DNA of 64,000 nucleotides from NCBI RefSeq assembly GCF_034702125.1, contig NC_085876.1, positions 24,517,307 to 24,581,306 of the forward strand, written 5' to 3'. The notes under the pieces were generated by a model. The model was not told the DNA's origin. It saw only the letters and a list, made by a program, of their open reading frames with translations, and did not search any database. Every line of letters begins with the position of its first letter. The stretch's first letter is position 1. The stretch comes from Engraulis encrasicolus. Lineage: Eukaryota > Chordata > Actinopteri > Clupeiformes > Engraulidae. Shown here piece by piece: positions 28,069 through 64,000 of the stretch. A program made the position numbers and the translations under genes.

Positions 28069-29322
28069 TAAGACAGTGATTCTCAAACTGTGGGCCGGGG
28101 TCCACTGGTGGGCCCTGAAGGTATTCCAAGTGGGCCTTGAAATCATTTTCTAAAACTGATAAGGATATTTTTCAGTGTGTTGATCTTGATTTATTTGAGT
28201 TTTATTGTTTGTTTGTTTGTTTTTTTGTTAGAGGAGGGCCCCGAACATTTGTGAAAATTTTAAGTGGGCCCCAAGTTGGAAAAGGTTGGGAAGCCTTGTG
28301 ATAAGACACACATACAACAGGACTCTATGCCAGGATGAAATGGTGAATGAACGTTTAGTTTTGTTTCTTTTTTGTTTTCTTTGCTTTTTTTTTGTTTTCT
28401 TGTTTTCTTTGGTTGTTTTCCTATTGCAAATAAACCATGTACCAAAAGGACATTGACTCATGTTTAAATGTTCTCTTATGCTAATTAACCAGGTTATTCC
28501 AGAGATCAGAATCATGTTTGCAAGAGAACCCCAAGGTCAATGGCACAGAAATGGTTAACATGATCATTGAATATAGTTGTGAAAAGATTGCTTCTATCTA
28601 TGCCAAGGGAGGTGTTGCATTTTAGTTCATACAAAGACTGATGGATATCTTCTGATTGATTACTATCCCTTACTCCCTTATTATCTGATGTTCTTTGGAA
28701 TTCTGCTGGAAAATGGTAAAACTGATTTTATGATTATACTTTTGACAACATTGAAATTTAACATTGAAAGTTATTTTACAATGTCACAACTACTTAAAAT
28801 AATTGTGTGGACTTAGGCTATCTTTATTGTCATTCAACCACACCCGGGATTGCATGAACTGAAAGAGATGCTGATTTGCTCTCAGTATGAAAAGCAAAAC
28901 AAACCAGAGTCCTATTAAATAAATTGCTCATTAACAATCTAGCAATGAAAGGTGATGGCCAGAGGAGTACATTTGGTGAATACAAGAAGATAAAGTGACT
29001 GTGAGAGAGTAAAGAGGCATGTATAATACTATTTGCATGATGGAAGATGAAGCAACTTGTGACTGAGAGTAAAGTGACTTGATCAAATTTTTTTAACCAA
29101 CAAAATAGTACAATAATCATGTGGTTTCTCAAACTTATATCAGAGAGGGTAGAAGGGCAATGCTTACATGGAGCACTCCCAAGGACGTCTCATTGGTCAC
29201 GCCTCTTTAGAGAATAGAGATGTCATTGGTTGCCTTCATGCGGCGGGAATGACCGAAAACAGGAAGTAAAGTGAAAATGAGTCGGCATGAGATGAATTCT
29301 TTCAGGATTCTTCAAATGTAAA
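28069..29322 (+). other. nup42 3' UTR with hAT-like repeat, then tert upstream region
   Basis: GTGATTCTCAAACTGTGG at 28077 starts a repeat related to the hAT MITE at 15064. AATAAA at 28429-28434 is a likely nup42 polyadenylation signal. The 900 bp before the tert ATG holds no recognised gene. Confidence 0.55.
28429..28434 (+). promoter_or_regulatory. Likely nup42 polyadenylation signal
   Basis: AATAAA 361 bp after the stop codon, following a long T-rich run. Confidence 0.5.
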
Positions 29323-59848
<30,526 letters not shown>

Positions 59849-59863
59849 CATGTCAACCCTATA

Positions 59864-59869
59864 AATAAA
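59864..59869 (+). promoter_or_regulatory. Candidate tert polyadenylation signal
   Basis: AATAAA 16 nt after the TAA stop; a second AATAAA at 59886-59891. Either would give a very short 3' UTR. Confidence 0.45.
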
Positions 59870-60054
59870 TGTATATGCTGTAAATAATAAACTAATCAGT
59901 TGTGAGGTTGTGTGACGGATGTTGGTCTCTGGTCTCTGTTGGACTGGATATAACAAGCAAAACAGTTGTGTGGTTGTGCAATAAGTGCTTGTGTCTGGCC
60001 TCTGAGCCAAACTGGCTATTACTAAATAAACAGTTTTGCGGTTATGAAAAGGAT

Positions 60055-60244
60055 CAGTGGTGTAGTCTACGTAGAACGCGGGTATACGGAGTATACCCAC
60101 TTCTAAATTTCAGGGATTTCAGTATACCCACTTAAAATTGATTGATCCATTGTTTTGAATAGCACAAATATATACAGTATACCCACTTCAAAAAATGCCC
60201 AAATATATAGTATACCCACTATAAAAAAGTAGACTACACCACTG
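60055..60244. mobile_element. hAT MITE with exact 8-bp duplication
   Basis: Ends CAGTGGTGTAGTCTAC and GTAGACTACACCACTG. AAAAGGAT is duplicated on both sides (60047-60054, 60245-60252). The GTATACCCACTT motif recurs inside. The perfect duplication suggests recent insertion. Confidence 0.93.
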
Positions 60245-60532
60245 AAAAGGATGCTCGACTCTTTGTCTATATACTGTGTATATAACGACGCAAAACAGCT
60301 GAGAGAGAGAACAGTGATGAAAGAGGTTGTGACACAGACTCAGCTGCTCTGTGTATATCTGCATGTGATAGTAACTTTAATGGGATATAAAAGGCCCTCA
60401 CTATCCACATTTAACAAGCCTGTATTCAAGGCGAGTCCTCATCATATTGGTATAAAACTGAGGCTTTATCGTAAAGCTTGTGCATTAAAATATAGAGAGA
60501 AAGGTCATGTACCAAGATCAAAAACATCTGCC

Positions 60533-60597
60533 TTCTCTCTCTCTCTCTTGTGCTCTCTCCCTCTCTCTCTCTCTTGTGCTCTCTCTCCCTCTCTCTC

Positions 60598-60663
<66 letters not shown>
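60533..60663. repeat. (CT)n microsatellite
   Basis: CTCTCTCT with TTGTGCTCTCTCC interruptions, then about 60 bp of pure CT. Confidence 0.97.
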
Positions 60664-60668
<5 letters not shown>

Positions 60669-61154
60669 GCTCATTTTTAGTAGGGCTTATCTCCTCCAGT
60701 AAGTGAAGTTGCCATGTTGTTAAACTGCTCCCCACGTTGTTTACAGGAACTGCTAGAGCTACCTCAGTTTCTGTTTGGCCCTGTGATTTTGTAAGATGTC
60801 AAAAACCAAAATATTAAGTCTTGTTTTGATGGAGAATTTGTCTTAAAGAAATTGTATGCAAAATATTTTAATACAGTTTCAATGAACATTATCCACAACA
60901 TGGAAATACTATATTAAATAGACAAAAACATCTAATGTTTTCAAAGACTGAAACATGAAAAGATACAATGTATTATATTTATGATACATAGTAGAAATAA
61001 GTAGTCTTCTCTGGGTGCACAGTTTAAGAGGAAACTGCTTGAAATACCTATTAAATAATACAGCCATAGTCTTCTGCTAGAGTAAATAAAATCCTTATCA
61101 GACATAACGAATAGGATTCTGGTGTGTTCTCATTGCAGGAGAGATCTGGTTGTT

Positions 61155-63596
61155 TTATGTGTCCATGTTAAAGCCTTCGTTTGCATATGGGTTGGAGGAT
61201 CTGCTTGGCTCTACTGCTTTAGATCTGCAGCAGTATCGCTGGATGAGTCTGTACAGGGCCACGATAGGTATGGGCGCCACTGGAATAGCCACCAGCAGAA
61301 CACACATGGCAAACACCCAATCAGGGTAGGGAAGGACCTCCGTCTGGGGGAAGTTGACCTGCAAACAACCAAAATAATAATACCATTAATATTATAACAG
61401 TTGTAAAGGATTTATATCCTATTTTTATTAATTTATTCATCACACTCCCAACATTATGAAGAACTGAACAATCAAGAAGAGCAGAGCCGACGTACATAGT
61501 CTGGGTTCCATGCTGGGTAGGTGGGCACTGTTGTGGCCTGGACTGCCACGTATGCCACTAGGATGACCACCAGCAGAGCAGGGCTGATGCCCATCCAGCA
61601 CACCCTCCAGAACAGGTTGGGACGCTTCCCTGTCATGAACTCGATATCATCACTGAACCTGTTTTTAAAAAAGGAAAATTATTTCTGTATCTGCAATGGT
61701 GTAGTCATCACCAGCATTATGAGTGTTCTCTGACTGTCCTATCAATGATCTTGACTATGCAGTAACCATGGCCAGAGGAAGAATTTGGAACTCCATGGGT
61801 TCATAGCTGACCAGGGCAACTGTTGTTACTTCTTTACAGAAACCTAGAAGTGAGGAACATGTAAAGAGAACTGTCCAAATACGTACTGTTTCATGCCACG
61901 AAACGCAACGACTCCAATGAGCTCGAAGAAGGCGATGATGAGCAGAGAGACTGAGCCCACGTAGTTATTGAAGATCTCCAGCCAGTAGTTTCCAGAACCC
62001 ATGGTGAACACCAGGCCAAACAACAGAGATATCAGACACAGAGTCGCTGCGCAAAACACAAAAGGATTGATATGTTTATTTAAAGCCATAGACTATAAAC
62101 TGTAGGCCTACATGATGTAATTCTGTAGTTCCCTGAACCCAGGTTGAATGCCAGGCCGACTAACAGGGACACCAGAGCCACAATCGTTGGACGAACATAT
62201 TTATATATTGTGTACACAGTTACAATTTGTTCAATACATTTTTTGATACATACATACATAGTCTAAAGAAACTCCCGCACACTGACCATTTCGCTGTTCT
62301 TTCTTTAATAAACGACGTTTCGGTACTAGACCTTCATCAGGCATCAGGAGATTGCCTGATGAAGGTCTAGTACCGAAACGTCGTTTATTAAAGAAAGAAC
62401 AGCGAAATGGTCAGTGTGCGGGAGTTTCTTTAGACTATTGCTGAGCAACCCATGGTGCCATCTCCGACGCACCTGCCAGCTGAGGTGTGTGAAAAAAGCT
62501 GAAGTGATACATACATACATAAAATGTCACAATTGTGACAGTATGTAGAGCAAAATTCCTCATATGCCTATCTGCGCACAGCCCAACAAGTGCCGAAGGA
62601 CAGCCGTGCATAATATTGACCAATAGCAGGGCCTTGCTGTTGGCCCAATTCACCCAGTCAGCTCCTCTGGCCCACCCAATAAACTGAATTGATTTCCCCT
62701 CTGAATGGTCGTGCGGTCCAATCACTGCCAGTCATTTGGCATATTGATTAGCAAACTTAGGGGAAAACAAGCAATTTCATGGGCGTTCCAAGAGTTGCCG
62801 ACTGCATCAATTCCAGCCCTGGTTCCATACCTGAGATGAGTTCACTGGGCACCCACTTGGGCAGTATCTTGAGGTCGTTGAGAGGGGCCAGGACACCTTC
62901 CAGATTCCCAAACATGGAGGACAGGCCCAGGCTAAAGAGCATGATGAAGAAGAGAATCGCCCACACCTGAGAGCCCGGCATGGAGATCACCGCCTCCGTA
63001 AACACGATGAATGCCAGGCCTGTTCCTGATACGCTCTGGGTGATGAAGAACAAGTGCGATGTTACATTACATTGTAGCATTTTAGGGTAGAAAAAAAATT
63101 ACTCGATCCTTACACTTTTTTTTTGTTATACCAACATAACAGCAGCCGTGTTTTGGCCCTCAAAGGCATCTTCAGTGTGTGCTTGAGGGACAAAACATGC
63201 CTGCTGATATGGTGGTATAAATAAATTGTTAAAGCATTGAGAGTGCAGCATTTTCTGCCCTAACCTGACATTTTGTTTACTCCTCACCATAGTTATTTTC
63301 CATCCCAGAAGTTGAGCATTCCTATCCCTTATTGCATTGTAGCATTTCTTAATTAATAGCATTTCTGCCTATCTTAATTCTTTCATATGCACATATAGTA
63401 GATCCTGAAGTCTGAAAGGGAACTTTTGTCTATTGTTACCTCGTCCAGGAACGTCTGAAGCTCACACTTGGTCAGATTCAGACTGGAGACTTTGGTTTCA
63501 TCGGATGAGGTCAGGCTGACTAGCCAGCTCTCATAGTTCTCAACAGTTATGTTCTGATCTCCAACATCAAAGGCGTTGGTGAGAGCCAAGATGTTA
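61155..63596 (-). CDS. slc6a18/slc6a19: SLC6A18/19-type neutral amino-acid transporter, C-terminal exons (partial)
   Basis: Five minus-strand exons in coding order: 63596-63440, 63035-62831, 62046-61887, 61658-61496 and 61358-61155 (stop TAA 61157-61155); phases agree. They encode about 295 residues of a sodium-coupled SLC6 carrier: the extracellular loop after NILALTNAFDVGDQN with two N-glycosylation sequons (NITV, NLTK), then TM8 (GTGLAFIVFTEAV), the segment FFIMLFSLGLSSMFGN, GSGNYWLEIFNNYVGS, IEFMTGKRPNLFWRV and the last membrane helix before a short cytoplasmic tail. SLC6A18/19 transport neutral amino acids at epithelial apical membranes. The family assignment is strong. Choosing A18 or A19 is not possible here; A18 is TERT's nearest neighbour in human. 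The gene is convergent with tert, with 1.3 kb between the stops. The 5' exons lie beyond the right edge. Confidence 0.94.
62110..62190 (-). pseudogene. Decayed copy of a transporter exon fragment
   Basis: On the minus strand it reads IVALVSLLVGLAFNLGSGNY, matching ATLCLISLLFGLVFTMGSGN of the real exon at 61887-62046. It lies about 70 bp upstream of that exon and lacks the rest of it. Confidence 0.8.
62261..62435. repeat. Perfect 83-bp inverted repeat
   Basis: 62261-62343 and 62353-62435 are exact reverse complements, with a 9-nt spacer. The arms include CTGATGAAGGTCTAGTACCG followed by AAACGTCG. It lies in an intron of the transporter gene. Confidence 0.95.
63125..63221. repeat. Imperfect hairpin in transporter intron
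   Basis: TTATACCAACATAACAGCAG...GTTTTGGCCCTCA faces its near-complement TGAGGGACAAAACATG...GGTGGTATAA. Confidence 0.65.
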
Positions 63597-64000
63597 CTGA
63601 AAGAAAAACAAAGTGACCACAATCAGTGTGTTTTACCAACAGGTCCCCATCAAAACTGCCCACTGCAGGGGCCCCCAGCAGAAGACCCTGCAATGGAAAA
63701 TGTCACCAAAAAATGTTGAGAGGGCCCCATGTCTTTATCTCGCCTGGAGTCCCAAAATGGTTAGAATATCTACTGACCACAATAGAGCATTTTCAAACTG
63801 ATGAAAGAACCTCTATAGGAATTCTTTAACAAGATACTTTAACTTATTATTCCAAAAATTAATAAAATTTGAAGTAAGGTCTTTTCCCAAGTTTGTATAG
63901 TTACATCTCATCTAACTAGTTATTTATACATGAAGAGCAGGGGTCCGTTTCTCGAAAGCGTCTTTGCTATCGTCGTTAGCAAAGTCTTTCGTACGAGCGA
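63597..64000 (-). other. Transporter intron at the window edge
   Basis: No exon is recognised. The last 60 bases (GGGGTCCGTTTCTCGAAAGCG...) resemble the start of the GGGTGCATTTCTCGAAA element family, cut by the window end. Confidence 0.5.

Larger units (their letters stand above)
59849..61154. other. Intergenic region between convergent tert and slc6a18/19-like
   Basis: Holds the hAT MITE (60055-60244), a CT tract (60533-60663) and AT-rich sequence that should include the transporter 3' UTR. No other gene is seen. Confidence 0.65.

Overview
The window is nuclear DNA from a ray-finned fish, most likely a teleost. It holds multi-exon genes with GT-AG introns, vertebrate gene families in a conserved order, fish-type tRNA-derived SINEs, many short hAT, Harbinger and TTAA-type DNA elements, and very long dinucleotide microsatellites. 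I cannot name the species.

Layout. (1) 655-5361, + strand: the last seven exons of rapgef5, a Rap guanine-nucleotide exchange factor; its 5' part lies outside the window. (2) 9783-21707, +: complete klhl7 (BTB-BACK-Kelch adaptor of a CUL3 ubiquitin ligase), 11 exons, 621 residues. (3) 23926-28068, +: complete nup42 (CCCH zinc finger and FG-repeat nucleoporin), 7 exons, 438 residues. (4) 29323-59848, +: complete tert (telomerase reverse transcriptase), 18 coding exons, 1130 residues, with all reverse transcriptase motifs and the catalytic aspartates. (5) 61155-63596, - strand: the last five exons of an SLC6A18/19-type amino-acid transporter, convergent with tert. RAPGEF5-KLHL7-NUP42 matches the human 7p15 order and TERT-SLC6A18/19 the human 5p15 order, so the window joins two conserved blocks. 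The genes are unrelated in function; the link is synteny.

The non-coding part is dominated by repeats. Two patterns stand out. First, exon edges have been copied into the neighbouring introns, singly or in tandem. This is seen at four tert boundaries (exon 7 acceptor, exon 12 donor, exon 13 acceptor, exon 15 donor), at several klhl7 boundaries (exons 5, 7, 9 and 11), at one rapgef5 exon and at one transporter exon. Some of the copies were later hit by transposons. Second, tert exon 2 is interrupted by a 276-bp hAT-like insertion flanked by an 8-bp duplication. That duplication supplies the donor and the element end plus the duplication supply the acceptor, so splicing would restore the frame exactly: a candidate new intron made by a transposon.

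Exon borders were read from splice consensus, reading-frame continuity and family resemblance recalled from memory. No alignment or database search was run. UTR ends and transcription starts are not determined.
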